DNA of 64,000 bases from Dolomedes plantarius (Eukaryota; Arthropoda; Arachnida; Araneae; Dolomedidae), in contig OU015490.1 of NCBI GenBank assembly GCA_907164885.2, positions 13,045,966 to 13,109,965 on the forward strand, given 5' to 3'. Positions 1-11,488 of this stretch are shown here, in pieces. Position 1 is the first letter of the stretch. Each line of letters opens with the position of its first letter. The notes beneath the pieces are model-generated. The model ran no database searches, was not told the origin of the DNA, and saw only the letters and a list, made by a program, of their open reading frames with translations. Made by a program: the position numbers and the translations under genes.

Positions 1-90
1 ATTATCTCTAACCTTCAATTTTTAATCATTTTTGCAAATAACAATGGAATTGTCTAATTTTCAAGGTGTCCCTAATAATTTGGCAACCCA

Positions 91-930
<840 letters not shown>

Positions 931-997
<67 letters not shown>
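931..997. repeat. Compound (CA)11(TA)n microsatellite
   Basis: Eleven CA units followed directly by about 22 TA units. Simple sequence with no coding content. Confidence 0.97.
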
Positions 998-999
<2 letters not shown>

Positions 1000-1956
1000 T
1001 TGGATTTCTGTAATATTTTGCTTCGGATTATTTCAGTTTGTTTTTCGTATCAATAACTAATGTACATTTATATCTCTCCTTGACACATACAGAAAAAAAA
1101 ATTTATCTAATAATGCCCCATCTTGAAGTATTGAATGAAATAAAAGAATAGTACCACGTCGCAAGAGAAAGAAAACTAAAATATAAATATTTTATCAGAA
1201 CTATTGATAATATTTATAGAGGAGAAGTAAATCTGATTTAAACTTAAGCAAATAAAGCTATGCCAAATTTAAGTCTTTAAAACGTAAAAAAGTCGCCTGT
1301 TTCTCTCTATGGTGTAACATTCACATGGTGTCCAATAAAAATACCCCTATATCAAGTCTAAGCTCCTGTGTCATCTCAGGCTGTAATTGTGACTAGCTGC
1401 CTAGTAACAATCCAATGGACTGCTATGCAGAATTTTATTACATCCTGGAGCTATATTATATTGAATCTAGCAACCCATGTATTTTACTTTTGGTTTTGTA
1501 AGCGATCAGTGCAGAGAAAGAATTGTTTATTGCTAACCTAAAAAGTCTCGAAATAATAGAGAATCAGTATTGAAAATAAATAAATGCAGCAAATAGAAAT
1601 TGATGTTGCTTTTTCGGACGTTGAGTTCAAAAGATTTATTTTAATGTCCATTCAGAATTTCTGCAAGAGCATGAAACAATAAACCTTCATTTTTAAGGCG
1701 AGGAAATTTCATCCAATACCTCGCTAGTAGCTTTCTGTCATATTAAATTCGAATTATTACATACGCCCTCTGTCCCATAATAATAGTAGCAAGTGAATAT
1801 TTTAAAGGGAATTATTGGCTGTAAGTTATGATGAAGCGCAAAATTGCAAAGCCTCCAACCAAAATTAAGGTTCCATGACATATATCATTTGTTATGACAC
1901 ATCTTACAATTTTTGGGTTGACCTAATTATTACAAATTATAGCTATTTTTCTAAGG
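998..1956. other. No supported feature
   Basis: AT-rich sequence with frequent stops in all frames. A short stretch near 1764-1795 (ctgtcccataataatagtag) resembles the tail of the SINE at 4515-4790, but it is too short to call as a copy. Confidence 0.55.
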
Positions 1957-2260
1957 GGTACGGTGGCCCTGTTTGCAAAGGCGTCAAGCCAGTCAATTGA
2001 GAATTGCGGGTTCGATGCCGGACGCTGACAAAATCCACCGCTGTATTCACTAATGGTGGCCTATGCACGCAAAATCTATCATGGCGGTGTGGCATCGTGA
2101 GCAAATCTCCCCGAAGTCGTTGAACTATGTGTGTGGTCCTTATTGTAAGAACTCGCTGTACATAAAGAGAAAAGGACACACACTGGCATCCCAGCAGTGG
2201 TCATTGATTCCACTAGCTGTCTGGAAATTTGCGTGGAAGGAAAGATGACTCCGGGAAGAA
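1957..2260 (+). mobile_element. tRNA-headed SINE-like repeat
   Basis: The segment begins with a tRNA-like head. An A-box-like stretch lies near 1965-1985, and a B-box-like gcgggttcgatgccgg lies near 2006-2021; these are internal RNA polymerase III promoter elements. About 230 bp of GC-richer body follows, contrasting with the AT-rich surroundings. No target duplication was found, so the ends are approximate. A decayed tRNA gene is the alternative, but there is no cloverleaf-compatible acceptor arm and the body is too long. Confidence 0.45.
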
Positions 2261-2343
2261 TGAATCTTTATAAAATGATAGATGATGTTTCTTCTCTTTT
2301 GTAGCTTCCAGGAGAAAAGAAAAACCAATTTATTTTCAGACAG

Positions 2344-2851
2344 TGTGACGGAATGCGGAAGGCCATTTTTCCAACGGGACTACGACAAAGCAAGGTGTAT
2401 GTGTGCCTTTGTGTAGCGCCCTGGGGACGGTGTTTCTCAAGTTTGTAGCAAGTAGTCAACAGGGGGTCCCGAGGAGAACCGGAAATCCGTGGCCCTGCGG
2501 ATGGATGACGTCAGCCGGTTTTCAGAGGATAAAAGAGGGTGTTCGCTCTAAGACCACAGAGAGATAACCAGGATTTTGGACGTTGCGGAGACTCAGGGCA
2601 GCAACGGGTTTTAGCTCGGAGGAGCAGTTTAATTCAGGCTAGACTGAGCCATTTTTGTTGGATGATAAGCCTTGTCATCACATCCGAATTGTAACGTGTA
2701 TTTACTACACATGTAAATAACTGTAAATACCTTCATGTAATCTAGTTGTCCAATAAAGGACTTTGTTTTAAAATTTAATTCAAGTTCCTGGTCTGTTCCT
2801 GAAATGAGGTGTGATGCGACTTTGGATTGCTGTGGGCCATGCGATACCACA
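2344..2851 (+). mobile_element. LTR-like block (possible solo LTR)
   Basis: The block has the layout of a long terminal repeat. It has a TGTGACGG start, a perfect CRE-type palindrome tgacgtca near 2507, a TATA-like gataaaag near 2528, and a polyadenylation signal aataaag near 2752, before an end close to ataccaca. It is GC-richer than its neighbours. No partner LTR, primer-binding site or clear target duplication was found, so the boundaries are a judgement. Antisense open frames over it look like shadows. Confidence 0.35.
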
Positions 2852-2902
2852 GCTGCATTGTCCTCCAAGTTTTCATATTTACCTCTGGAGGTCCGGGGTT
2901 AA

Positions 2903-4017
2903 GGGGGTAGGGTCACGATTTTCAACAAAAAATGCATTTTTTCAATTTTTGCATTTTAAAAAACTCTTGTGCTTCTGATTACATTTATATATTTGTTCTA
3001 GCTGCACTAGAAATATTGTTAATATTTTTTAAAGAACTATTGCCATCTGTTAAAACGCCTGGCGTCACATCCTCACCAACCAAAACAAATCACTCGCAGC
3101 ATTCATAGCTGCATTAGCTATTTTTTTTATTTCCCGTGCTCCAACCAAAACAACCATTTTACCAATAGTAGTACTGGATTACATTAAAAACATTTATAGC
3201 GATTTAGCAGATCCTGATCTACTTGCCAAATGTCGGCATGGGAAAACATAAAACAGCAATGAGAGTGTAAAAAGTATAATCTGGTCACGGATCCCAAAGA
3301 ATGTTTTTGTGTAGTTAGAAACTTTAAAAAATAGGTGTATTTGAAGCAATTGCATTCTATAAGGACGGAAATATTACGAAATGGAAAGTACTTTGAACGT
3401 TAGGTAAATCTCCAGAATTTTATACTTCTCGAGCAATGCGAACAGCTGATCGGACGAGATTAATAAAAGCTCAATATGATGTTTCACAGCAAACCAAGGA
3501 ATCCAGAATAAAGAGAAGATAGAAAAAATGTAAATTAGAAGACATTCTTACAGATGGCCCAGTTGATCCAAGCTATGGAGCTGGCCTGCACTAAGCACAA
3601 GTGAATGTTTTACTAAATGTTGATTTTCCCAAAACAGTGTTTTTTGCCAGTTAAGGAACATTTTTCCAAAAACTATTGCTGTGATTATTTTCAAACTTTG
3701 CATATTTAATAAATGCATAATATTACATATTTTAACGAAGGGAATTTTATAAAAATTAATTTAGAGTAATTTAGTAACATAAAACTTGATGTAAGTTTAG
3801 TGTTTCTGAAAACAAATACATATAGTAGAAGTGACATATTTAAAAAAAATAACAAGGTATTTAAATTATAAACGCTCTGATTAAAGCATTTAATATACAT
3901 CAGGCAATATACAGTAAAAAATTAGAAACTTATATATAGAATTTTTTTATATGTTCCTTAAAAATGAGTAATTTTAATATTACTGACATAGGGAATCTGA
4001 ATCGTGACCCTACCCCC
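2903..4017 (+). mobile_element. TTAA-flanked DNA transposon with decayed transposase (Kolobok-like)
   Basis: Perfect 18-bp inverted termini are present: GGGGGTAGGGTCACGATT at 2903-2920 and its reverse complement at 4000-4017. Each is flanked by TTAA (2899-2902 and 4018-4021), consistent with a TTAA target duplication. TTAA duplications with purine-rich GG termini are a property I associate with Kolobok-type transposons; piggyBac also uses TTAA but usually starts CCY. The interior holds a broken transposase fossil. The element interrupts a GC-richer sequence that continues from gaggtccgggg on the left to gtgttccggtctcg on the right. Confidence 0.8.
3205..3610 (+). pseudogene. Decayed transposase C-terminal remnant
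   Basis: Conceptual translation in shifting frames gives a cysteine-HGKT-Asn-Glu-Ser type stretch near 3233-3265. A W-S/G-R-I-P-K-like stretch follows, then a basic tail near 3430-3530 (RTADRTRLIKAQYDVS). I recognise this order (C.HGKTQN..NES....IW.R.PK) from C-terminal regions of arthropod proteins annotated as Mutator-like or Kolobok-like transposases. Several in-frame stops and at least one frameshift show it is dead. It lies inside the TTAA-flanked element on its + strand, which fits it being that element's own enzyme. The family assignment is from memory and needs a profile search. Confidence 0.5.
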
Positions 4018-4021
4018 TTAA

Positions 4022-4514
4022 GTGTTCCGGTCTCGTCACTTGACTCGGCTCTAAATTACGGGGTCGGCTTGTAGGGGTAATTCTGGCCACCTATACGGTG
4101 CCAGCTTAAATGAATGGCCACCAGTCTCGCCCTTTTCTACGAACAAATGGCATCATAGCCAATTTTCCTGGCATTTGTAATAAATAAATAGCTATTTTTT
4201 TCTAATTTCATCCGCTGTTCGAAATCAATTATTTTATTTTATTTGAATATCAACACATTGTAAAAGTAAGATAAAAACAAGGGTATTTTCCAACAAAGAT
4301 CGAGTTGCGATTATCCAGTTCTTGATGCATCAAAAGAAAAGCCATAAGATTAGCACCATAAGAGCCAATATAAGATCAGCAGCTCACGCCATTGAAGTCC
4401 CAAATCTACATTATTCCAAAATTATTGAAAATTCTAGAAACTATCTAAACACTCAAAATAAAAATTAGGAGTAATATTTTTAATTTATTGTTTAATTTAA
4501 TCTAGTTTTTTTAT
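4022..4514. other. Right flank of the TTAA element; no gene
   Basis: The first 120 bases are GC-richer and continue the sequence interrupted by the transposon. The rest is AT-rich with no supportable feature. Confidence 0.5.
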
Positions 4515-4790
4515 AATAAATGTTGCTTTCTATATTTATTTTCTTTTGCTACTATTATTACGGGACAGAGTGAGTATCTTCTTTCTCTAATGCGGATGCT
4601 ATTGTCGTGAGACATTTGTCTTTTGTTATTCACCAAGAGGTCCCGTTGGCTATTTATTATGGAAGCACCATCTAGGTTCCAGAATTGTTCCCTATAAAGG
4701 GACAAAACGGTAATGTCCAAGCGTTATTCGGGATTTGAACCCACTGCGGGGAAGCTTCAGATGCTAACCACTATACCATGTGGGCCGTCA
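4515..4790 (-). mobile_element. tRNA-Glu-like SINE
   Basis: On the minus strand the head reads as a tRNA-like sequence: cccacatggtatagtgg at the start (an A-box region resembling tRNA-Glu), then gtgggttcaaatcccg, a good B box. About 200 bp of body follows, ending in a TAATAATAGTAGC-like tail near 4545. A genuine tRNA gene is unlikely because the acceptor stem does not close and the sequence runs on as a body. The minus-strand open frame across it is not convincing as a protein. Confidence 0.55.
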
Positions 4791-6936
4791 TATTGTTATT
4801 TACTCGGTTTTATAGTTAGGTCATAAACAATAATCTCAATATTGCATTTTGAAATTAGAAAGTTCAAATTGAATCACTTTATCGGTTTATCGTTGATATT
4901 AAGAAAACCGAAGAAATAGATGAGCATGACGCATTTTAATGCATTTGTCGTTCCGTAAAATTCAACATTTAGTAAATAAATTTCTTTATTGTCTTTTATT
5001 ATTAGTGCGTTGGTATGGACAGAAATTCTGGGAACAAAGAAATAGAAAAGTGGCTTTATATCGAATATAAAATACCATGAAAATAGAATAAAAATTCTCC
5101 ATCTATTTTGAACTAAATAGGGTTTAACAAAAATAATAAAATTTTCATCAATTTTCATTGATAAAAAGATTGTTACAGCCTTTTACGAGTCATTTAGATA
5201 CTTCTGCTGAAAATATGCATCTTTCGTTTAATGCACGTGTAACCAAAAGTTCAGTGTTATACCAATTAAATTGCAAAAATAGGGGCTTTAAGCAGCATTA
5301 ATTTATCTTTCTTTTATGTGTAACTATACTAAATATTTACTAGATGTTGTAAAAGTGGATGAAAAGTTATATTCTTCAATCAGAATTTAATATATGGCGC
5401 ATTCATTGGAATTCGCTTACCGGGAGTAAAGTAGAAAAATAACCAACGTAATATTTTATGAAGCGAGTCCACTTTATTCCTTGTAACACACCATTATCAG
5501 GGCTTTTAAAGATAGTGAATATTTAACTATTTGATGAGAGGAATATTGATTCATTCATTACTTTTTTTATTTTGTACTACATGTGGCTTCTTTTAACCAC
5601 GTAGCATTTGTTTTAGGTAAGGGCACCCACGCATTAAGGAAACCCATAAATCTGATTCTGAGAAATGAGTGATAAAAACTAGAATAACATGATTAATATT
5701 AAAATATTAGGAAAATATATTATAGCTTAAATTACACATTTTTATGTGCTTTCATAAATTCATTCAAACATGTCAAAAATCCTAAAAGTATTTTAGGATT
5801 ACTTCGTTTCACTTGCAAAATGTTTTATGCTTTAAAGCGACTTATTAACTTTTCAGAAATTTTGATTTTGCTTATTTTGGAAGATTGAGGGCTCATTATA
5901 AAACCCTTCAGCATATTTCAAGGTAAAAAAAACTTAAATCCTCCGAATGATTTATTTTAATGTTTCACGTAACAAAAGTAATTTGAGTGTACATACGTTT
6001 ATGTAATATTAAATTACTTACTGTGCATTAAAATTCCCTCAACACAAGAATTTTTCTCATACGCATTTTACTTTTAATAGTTTTAGACAAAATGAAGGAA
6101 TGTGAATTATATTTTTTTTCTGTTAAATAAGGCTATGTAAAAGCTTCATAAATGTTCGAAGTTGCACTGGCAAACATCCAAATGTGTTTAATAAATTTTA
6201 ACATCATTTTTTCTGTCGAAAATTCTTATACTAACAATCGCAAATTATCTTAATAGTTTTAATTTTCTTTTTAATTTCATTAAAAATATTTTTTTTTATA
6301 ACTGCCGTAACAAAATTTCGCGTTTTAGTTTCCTTTATAAAGTTCAATTTAAAAGTCAAAAGTTATTATTAGCAAGCTTTTAATTATTAAATAGTTACTT
6401 AAAGATTACAACGCAGCACTGCTAATACTGCAATTTCCATACTATTCCGTATAAAAAATTAATGTAATTGACAGCATGGAAAAAAAAATTGAAATTTATC
6501 AAAAAAAAAAGTTCCCTTTTGATAAAAGCGTGATAAAATGTGCTACAAAATTAAAACGTTCTAATTTTAGAATAATTAAATTCTTGGATATTTTTTTCAT
6601 AACAAAATTTCTCCACTTACGTGTTTTAAAATTTCCTATTTATTGTATTTTATATTAATTTTTTTTTAAATCTTGATAAAATATATTTCACTCACAAATC
6701 AAAGCTAAAACATATTTCTTTCAACTGAGTTTTAATGTATTTATGTTTAAGGCAAAAAATTATTATTAAAAAACAAAAAGTAAAATTTTTGCACAAACAA
6801 AACAGCATGTGTCAATGTGTAAACAAATCCCACACCTAAGCCGCTTTCTATTTGATGAGTTAATGGTGTATTCTCAATCGAAAATGTATTATTTCAACTC
6901 CATAAATTAATTAACGACAGTACTTGTGTCATTATT
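4791..6936. other. AT-rich stretch without supported features
   Basis: Very AT-rich DNA with homopolymer runs. Short open frames (for example 4874-5158 on the minus strand and 6476-6658 on the plus strand) have low-complexity Lys/Ile/Phe-rich translations and no recognisable motif. Confidence 0.6.
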
Positions 6937-7290
6937 GGCCCGAGGTAGAGGAGTGGTAGGAATTTGGGCTGTATAACGGGGGTGCTCAGTTCGAATCCCG
7001 ACGAACGCAATTAAATACCGTCGTGTTTAGACATGTTATATATGTAAACTGGAAAGTCCTTCTATGGGGTCAGTAAGTGGGAGAAGGTAAGAACGTCCAG
7101 ATATCGCTCCTGGGGATGCTTGGTCAAAACAGAGGTGTCCCCAAGGGGTGGTATTGTTTCTCCTATGCGGTGACCCCATTGAAAGTAACCAACGATTATC
7201 GCTGATAAAGTCGAATGTCTTCATTGAAAAGTGGTATTGGCAAACGATATTTCTCACCAAAAGTTTGAGATATTGTTGGGAGATAAACGT
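6937..7290 (+). mobile_element. SINE family A, copy 1
   Basis: tRNA-like head with an A-box-like ggtagaggagtgg near 6951 and an excellent B box, cagttcgaatcccg, near 6987. A body containing aattaaataccgtcgtg and ggaaagtccttctatgggg follows. The same head-body order recurs at 19901-20970, and the body recurs inverted at 26165-26440, so this is a dispersed family. The 3' end is approximate. Confidence 0.65.
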
Positions 7291-7699
7291 GGAACTTTCA
7301 TTATTGGACAAAATTTGATCATGGCTGGAAGACGTTGCGTTTAACTTTTTTAATAGTTTTTAAAGAATAGAAACATTATATTTGTGAAATCAGAGTAGTC
7401 AAGTTTTCATAAAGTTGAATGTAACACAGGCATAATCTCCAATTTGGGAAGAAATCGTAAAAACACTATAGAAATTAGACAACCAGTAAAAGATCGTACA
7501 CGAATTTAAAGCCCTCAGCATAATATGAATATATGTTCTTACTGCAGGACATCGCAGGACAATCTGCTAAGGAACATCTGTAGAGCTAGCAGCCACCTCT
7601 GGACCAACCATCTGGAGCGAACATATCGAATCCTAGACTTTTATATCGATTATCAAATTCAAGTGTCGTATCACTAGACATTAAATGAAATGAGATAAT
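7291..7699. other. No supported feature
   Basis: Nothing recognisable. Part may belong to the decayed Tc1-type transposon that starts to be readable near 7730. Confidence 0.4.
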
Positions 7700-7724
7700 T
7701 TCGCAAGTGATACCTAAATTATTT

Positions 7725-7889
7725 TACTGAAGGCTCACAAAACAACTTGAAGAGGCTCAGGAAAACTGATCTATTCGTCAGACCTCAAGTTGTTTGCCCG
7801 AAGGTCATCTCAGCCCATAAGCGAGAACGTTCATTGGCGTGAAGACAAAAACAGCGTTTTGTGGATTATAGATCACGGGGAAAATGTAC
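7725..7889 (+). pseudogene. Tc1-type transposase fossil, left part
   Basis: Translation gives LKRLRKTDLFVRPQVVCP, matching the segment before the catalytic core of Tc1 transposases (compare RCRLQQSGLSARRPLLCLPL in the intact copy in this window). A frameshift follows near 7830, and a second frame then carries WREDKNSVLWIIDHG, the region just before the first catalytic Asp. The sequence stops at the left edge of the LTR retrotransposon and resumes at 13562. Joining the two sides at the single GTAC target restores alignment with the family, which shows the retrotransposon split an already broken gene. Confidence 0.65.
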
Positions 7890-8192
7890 TGTAATGACTT
7901 TGCGCCTCTTTCACACCCGGAATTCCTGAGAGGGCCTAACGGCAAGACGTCCATTATCAATCTACCGTATTCATCGGTGACAGTCGCTTTGTCACCAAGT
8001 TGTGGCAGACGCCGCGTCGCCATCGGACAATTAGGAAGCCGTCTTCTGTAAGAAATCCCCCTCCTTGCAGACAAAGCCTGTCCCGAGGATAATCACTTAG
8101 CCTTTTAGCGGAAGACGCGGAATGGTTTGAAGACGGTCTACAAAAAGAATTCAAAGAGAGCTCGCTTCAACCACCCACAGATTTTTGTGAGG

Positions 8193-8199
8193 ATATATA
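8193..8199 (+). promoter_or_regulatory. LTR TATA-like box
   Basis: The motif atatata in the context ggatatatagtcgcc, about 200 bp upstream of the polyadenylation signal, is where a U3 promoter should be. The same motif is at 13293-13299 in the 3' LTR. Inferred from position and sequence only. Confidence 0.5.
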
Positions 8200-8399
8200 G
8201 TCGCCACCTTGATGTAAATGGGGGCAGTTGACTTTTTTTTTACAGGTGTGAAGAACCCCTCGTCGCCGAACGCGTGCCAGAGAAGGAGAGCCTGCCGTGT
8301 TCCATCATGATATCCTGAACCCCGCGAAATAGCCTCAGATAGTGCTTATTTTTTTTTTTTTGTAATTATTGTATAAAGCCTATATTTAATCGGGATGCA

Positions 8400-8405
8400 A
8401 ATAAA
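8400..8405 (+). terminator. LTR polyadenylation signal
   Basis: AATAAA in the context gcaaataaagcatt, about 55 bp before the LTR end. Its counterpart in the 3' LTR (13498-13503) would direct transcript cleavage of the element. Confidence 0.6.
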
Positions 8406-8472
8406 GCATTTTGTAAATATTAAAGGCTGTCAGTCTTAGTTTTAGGCGAAGTCCTTACAGACTGTTATTAAC

Positions 8473-8486
8473 TGGTGTCAGAAGTG
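8473..8486 (+). promoter_or_regulatory. Primer-binding site (tRNA-Leu type)
   Basis: TGGTGTCAGAAGTG, 13 bases after the LTR end, is complementary to a tRNA 3' end CACTTCTGACA plus CCA. That is the usual 3' end of animal tRNA-Leu as I know it. It would prime minus-strand DNA synthesis. Confidence 0.8.
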
Positions 8487-8620
8487 TCATAGGATATCAG
8501 TGATGAACGAAAGGATTACAGGTAGGCCGATTCTTTTTATCAGATTCTGGCTTTGATTTAAAAACTAAATAATGGTTTTGTATAAATGCAATAAGTAAAA
8601 ATTATTTTATTGTGTTTTTA

Positions 8621-9001
8621 AATGGTATATGTACAAGTTAGCCATTTAGAGTTCGTATTAAGAACTGATATTTTATTTTAGAAATTTTGATGAATTAAAT
8701 CAATTTCTGTGTTTTTTTTAAATGGTATATGTATAAGTAGCCATTTAGAGTTCGTATTAAGAACTGATATTTTATATTAGAAATTTGGATGATTTAAATC
8801 AATTTCTGTGTTTTAAAGGTGTATGAGTTAACCATTTGAAGTTCTAAGTAGGAACTATTGTTTTAGGAATTGTGATAAGTAAAACCAATTTCTGTGTGTT
8901 TTTATGGTATATGAATGAGTAACCAGTTAGTGTTCAAGTAAAGAACCAATATTTTGTTTGTTAGGAATTGCAATAAGTTTAGCCAATTTCTGTGTTTTGT
9001 T
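8621..9001 (+). repeat. Leader tandem repeat, about four units of 85-100 bp
   Basis: Four imperfect units start near 8621, 8721, 8818 and 8903. Each carries, in order, (t)ggtatatg, a gtaaccatttagagttc-like block, aagaactgatattt, and ends in caatttctgtgtttt. A weaker partial unit may precede the first. The repeats sit in the untranslated leader between the primer site and gag. They could be packaging or translation-control sequence, or simple slippage products. They contain no open frame. Confidence 0.85.
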
Positions 9002-9481
9002 AATTGCAAATACTGTATGTTTTTCTCTATTTTTAAAGAAAGTGAATTTTTTTTTGCTTTTGATAATAACAGTGTTTATTTAGAATTTTTTTTTCTTTTA
9101 ATAGTAACAGATATATTTAAGTTTCTTATGCTTGGATATTAACAGTGATAATTTAGTATTTGTGTATTACTGTGTGGGAAATCTATATAGAGCGTTGATT
9201 AATTTGAGAATTCTGTTTATGTGTATTCTGTATAAGAGTTCGGTATTTTGATTTGATAGGTATTGAGTAAATTGTGAATGTTTATATTGTGCGGTGCTAG
9301 TTTGGTGTTCATAAGGGCTAAAATTATAGTTCGGTCTAAAATTGATCAGTTTTGAACTTGTTAGTTCCGGTTAGGACGGTATAGCTAGTCGGAAGGTATA
9401 GCTAGTAGCTGAGGGATAATTTTATTGTTTATCATAAATAGTTAATAATAACCCTAAATTAGAAACCCTAAAGTTAGAAAA

Positions 9482-11488
9482 ATGTCCTTTTTAAATAAGG
9501 GTAAGAAAGAGGATCTTTTAGAACTTTTAGAAGAGTTAGGAGGACAAGCTGACGATACGCTTAGGGTCTTCGAAATTAAGAAGATCGTTACAGAAAACGA
9601 AAATTACGTCGAAGAAGACGCTAGACTCGCACTAGAGCGTATTATTGAAGATAGGAAAGAAAGAGAAGACAAAATTCGTCAAGACCAACTTACTCTCGAA
9701 ATGAGGAGACTAGAATTAGGAAATAATGGAGACAGTAGAGCCCGAAATGGGAGGGACAGAGATGCAGACGCAACTCAGAACATTCAGCTCCTTAAAACCA
9801 TACAGAAATTTGACGAGAAACGGGACGAAATGGGCCTGTATCTAATTAATTTCGAGAGAAGAGCAGAGATGGCGGGAGTCCCTAAACAAGATTGGGTGCC
9901 ATATTTGTTAGGGGTACTAACCCCAGAAATTTCCAACATGATGGCCAGAGAATCGCCAGAACAGGCAAAAGATTATGACTACGTCAAAGAGATGATTCTC
10001 CAGAGATTTAGGATGAATACAGAAAAATTAAAACAACTGTTTTATCGCCATCCTAAACTCGCAGATAAGTCATGGAGGAATTATGCCCATGAGCTTAGTG
10101 GCTATTATGATGAATGGATAGCAGATTTAGAAATCACTACATTTAAGAAACTGAGAGACCTACACATAACGGAACAGATGAAGAGACGGGTACCTGCCGA
10201 TATAAAAGATCATTTTTTGGAGCAGTGGATGCAGATTAATACTCCTTTAGAATTAGCGGAAAAAATCGATAAGTATGAAAGCTTACAAGACAGTTTCCGA
10301 ACAAGAGAATTCCCAAAGGATCAAAAGTCCACAGATAAAATTAATAAGCCATTTAAAAATAACCATAATTTTAAGGAAGAGAAGAAAGAAAAAAAAGATG
10401 TGGAAAAAGAAGCTTCTAGTGGACAAAACAAGGAAAGAATTTTTGAGAAAAGAAAACAGCTCCGTTGTTACGAGTGTGGTTCTTATGACCATCTGAGACC
10501 ACAGTGCCCTAAACTTAAAGAGACGGAAATTATCGCGGCAACAGAAACTAGTGGAGGAGACTCGAGTGGCGTGATGACTCCTTATATCAGTCAGGGAGTC
10601 GTTAATGGAAAATCTACGTCTATTCTGAGAGACACAGGAGCGAGCATTGATCTGATTTCTAAAAATTTGGTACAACCCCATATGTACACAGGAGAGCACG
10701 TTTATGTCAGTGCACCTGTGTTAGATTCATCCGTTTGCTTACCTATAGCAGAGGTCGATTTAAAATGTGAATGGGGCCACACCATAACTAGAGCAGCTGT
10801 CAGCAATACGGATTTCGAGCAGAAACACTATTTGTTAGGAAATAAAACGGCAGCCTTGCTTGAGAAGATCAACAGGAATGTAGAAGTTCCGGTGAAAAAT
10901 ACTGTGCAAACTCGGGCCGAAAAACTAAAATTTGATAGAGAAAGACTAGACACGGGAGATGAAATAACGAAAGTAGAGCAAGTGATCCCCGGATCAGAAG
11001 CGGTAGAAGAAATCACTTCGGAAGAGAGCGCGACTATCTTGCCTCTCCAGGAGAAACAAATAATTACTCCCGACTTATTAAAGACTTCACCCGAAGAATT
11101 TAGAGTTGCACAAAGTGAGGACGAAGAATTAAAAGTAATTTATGATAGGGCGAAAAAGAAGACGCACGAAGAAAATAAGTACGTAGTGGTAAAAGAGATG
11201 TTATTTTACCAGAAAAAAAATAACGATGGAACCACTAGAAAACTGCTTATTGTGCCTCGAAAGTATCGAGAGAAATTAAAAAGACTCTGCCACGAACATA
11301 CTAATGTTCATTTAGGCGTTGCTAAGATGAAAGAATCATTAACTCAGTATTTTTACTGGCCATATTGTCACTTAGACATAAATGATTACGTGTCGGCTTG
11401 TGACAAATGTCAAAAGAGGAAATGTCCTAATGTTAAGAATACTGTGAAACGTCTTAACCATGTTAATTCCCGCCGAACACCAGGCTAA
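9482..11488 (+). CDS. Gag-protease-integrase zinc finger polyprotein of an LTR retrotransposon
   Basis: 668-residue intact frame. Residues 8-37 form an N-terminal SAP-like segment (KKEDLLELLEELGG...), and a charged helical stretch spans about 55-85. The gag core occupies about 90-270. A CCHC zinc knuckle, C329-x2-C332-x4-H337-x4-C342, would bind RNA. A retropepsin-type motif with D384-T-G-A (in RDTGASIDLIS) marks the protease. Near 600-650 lies an H2C2 zinc finger (H606-x3-H610 ... CDKCQ) of the integrase N-terminal type. Protease directly before integrase suggests a Gmr1-like gene order in which reverse transcriptase would follow. Integrase core, reverse transcriptase and RNase H are missing, and the frame ends shortly after the finger. 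ATG 9482 is the first start of the frame, preceded by gaaaa. Being intact, it may still supply particles in trans. Confidence 0.92.
   Translation: MSFLNKGKKEDLLELLEELGGQADDTLRVFEIKKIVTENENYVEEDARLALERIIEDRKEREDKIRQDQLTLEMRRLELGNNGDSRARNGRDRDADATQNIQLLKTIQKFDEKRDEMGLYLINFERRAEMAGVPKQDWVPYLLGVLTPEISNMMARESPEQAKDYDYVKEMILQRFRMNTEKLKQLFYRHPKLADKSWRNYAHELSGYYDEWIADLEITTFKKLRDLHITEQMKRRVPADIKDHFLEQWMQINTPLELAEKIDKYESLQDSFRTREFPKDQKSTDKINKPFKNNHNFKEEKKEKKDVEKEASSGQNKERIFEKRKQLRCYECGSYDHLRPQCPKLKETEIIAATETSGGDSSGVMTPYISQGVVNGKSTSILRDTGASIDLISKNLVQPHMYTGEHVYVSAPVLDSSVCLPIAEVDLKCEWGHTITRAAVSNTDFEQKHYLLGNKTAALLEKINRNVEVPVKNTVQTRAEKLKFDRERLDTGDEITKVEQVIPGSEAVEEITSEESATILPLQEKQIITPDLLKTSPEEFRVAQSEDEELKVIYDRAKKKTHEENKYVVVKEMLFYQKKNNDGTTRKLLIVPRKYREKLKRLCHEHTNVHLGVAKMKESLTQYFYWPYCHLDINDYVSACDKCQKRKCPNVKNTVKRLNHVNSRRTPG

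Larger units (their letters stand above)
7890..8459 (+). repeat. 5' LTR
   Basis: 570-bp direct repeat starting TG and ending CA, flanked on the left by GTAC. It holds a TATA-like atatata (8193-8199), a 13-T run (8349-8361) and an aataaa signal (8400-8405). It differs from the 3' LTR by T/C near 7927, G/C near 8025 and G/T near 8076, plus the T-run. Minus-strand open frames over it are duplicated identically in the other LTR and are not genes. Confidence 0.97.

Noticed and set aside
4690..4790. A functional tRNA gene on the minus strand
   Set aside because: It has good A- and B-box-like sequences, but the stems do not close and the sequence continues as a SINE body.
4874..5158. 94-residue minus-strand frame
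   Set aside because: Ile/Phe/Lys-rich, as expected for chance frames in AT-rich DNA; no motif.
6940..7010. A functional tRNA gene
   Set aside because: It has a good B box, but the acceptor and anticodon arms do not pair and the same body follows in other copies, which is SINE structure.
7805..8154. Minus-strand frames in the 5' LTR, with close counterparts at 12722-13254
   Set aside because: They are antisense to the LTRs and are repeated because the LTRs are duplicated. They have no motif, and the frame beyond each LTR differs.
8621..9001. CRISPR-like spaced repeats
   Set aside because: Units are imperfect, adjacent and about 95 bp long, without unique spacers. They lie in a eukaryotic retroelement leader.
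10283..10699. 138-residue minus-strand frame
   Set aside because: Shadow of the gag-protease frame; Phe/Leu/Ser-rich reversal of Lys/Glu-rich coding sequence.
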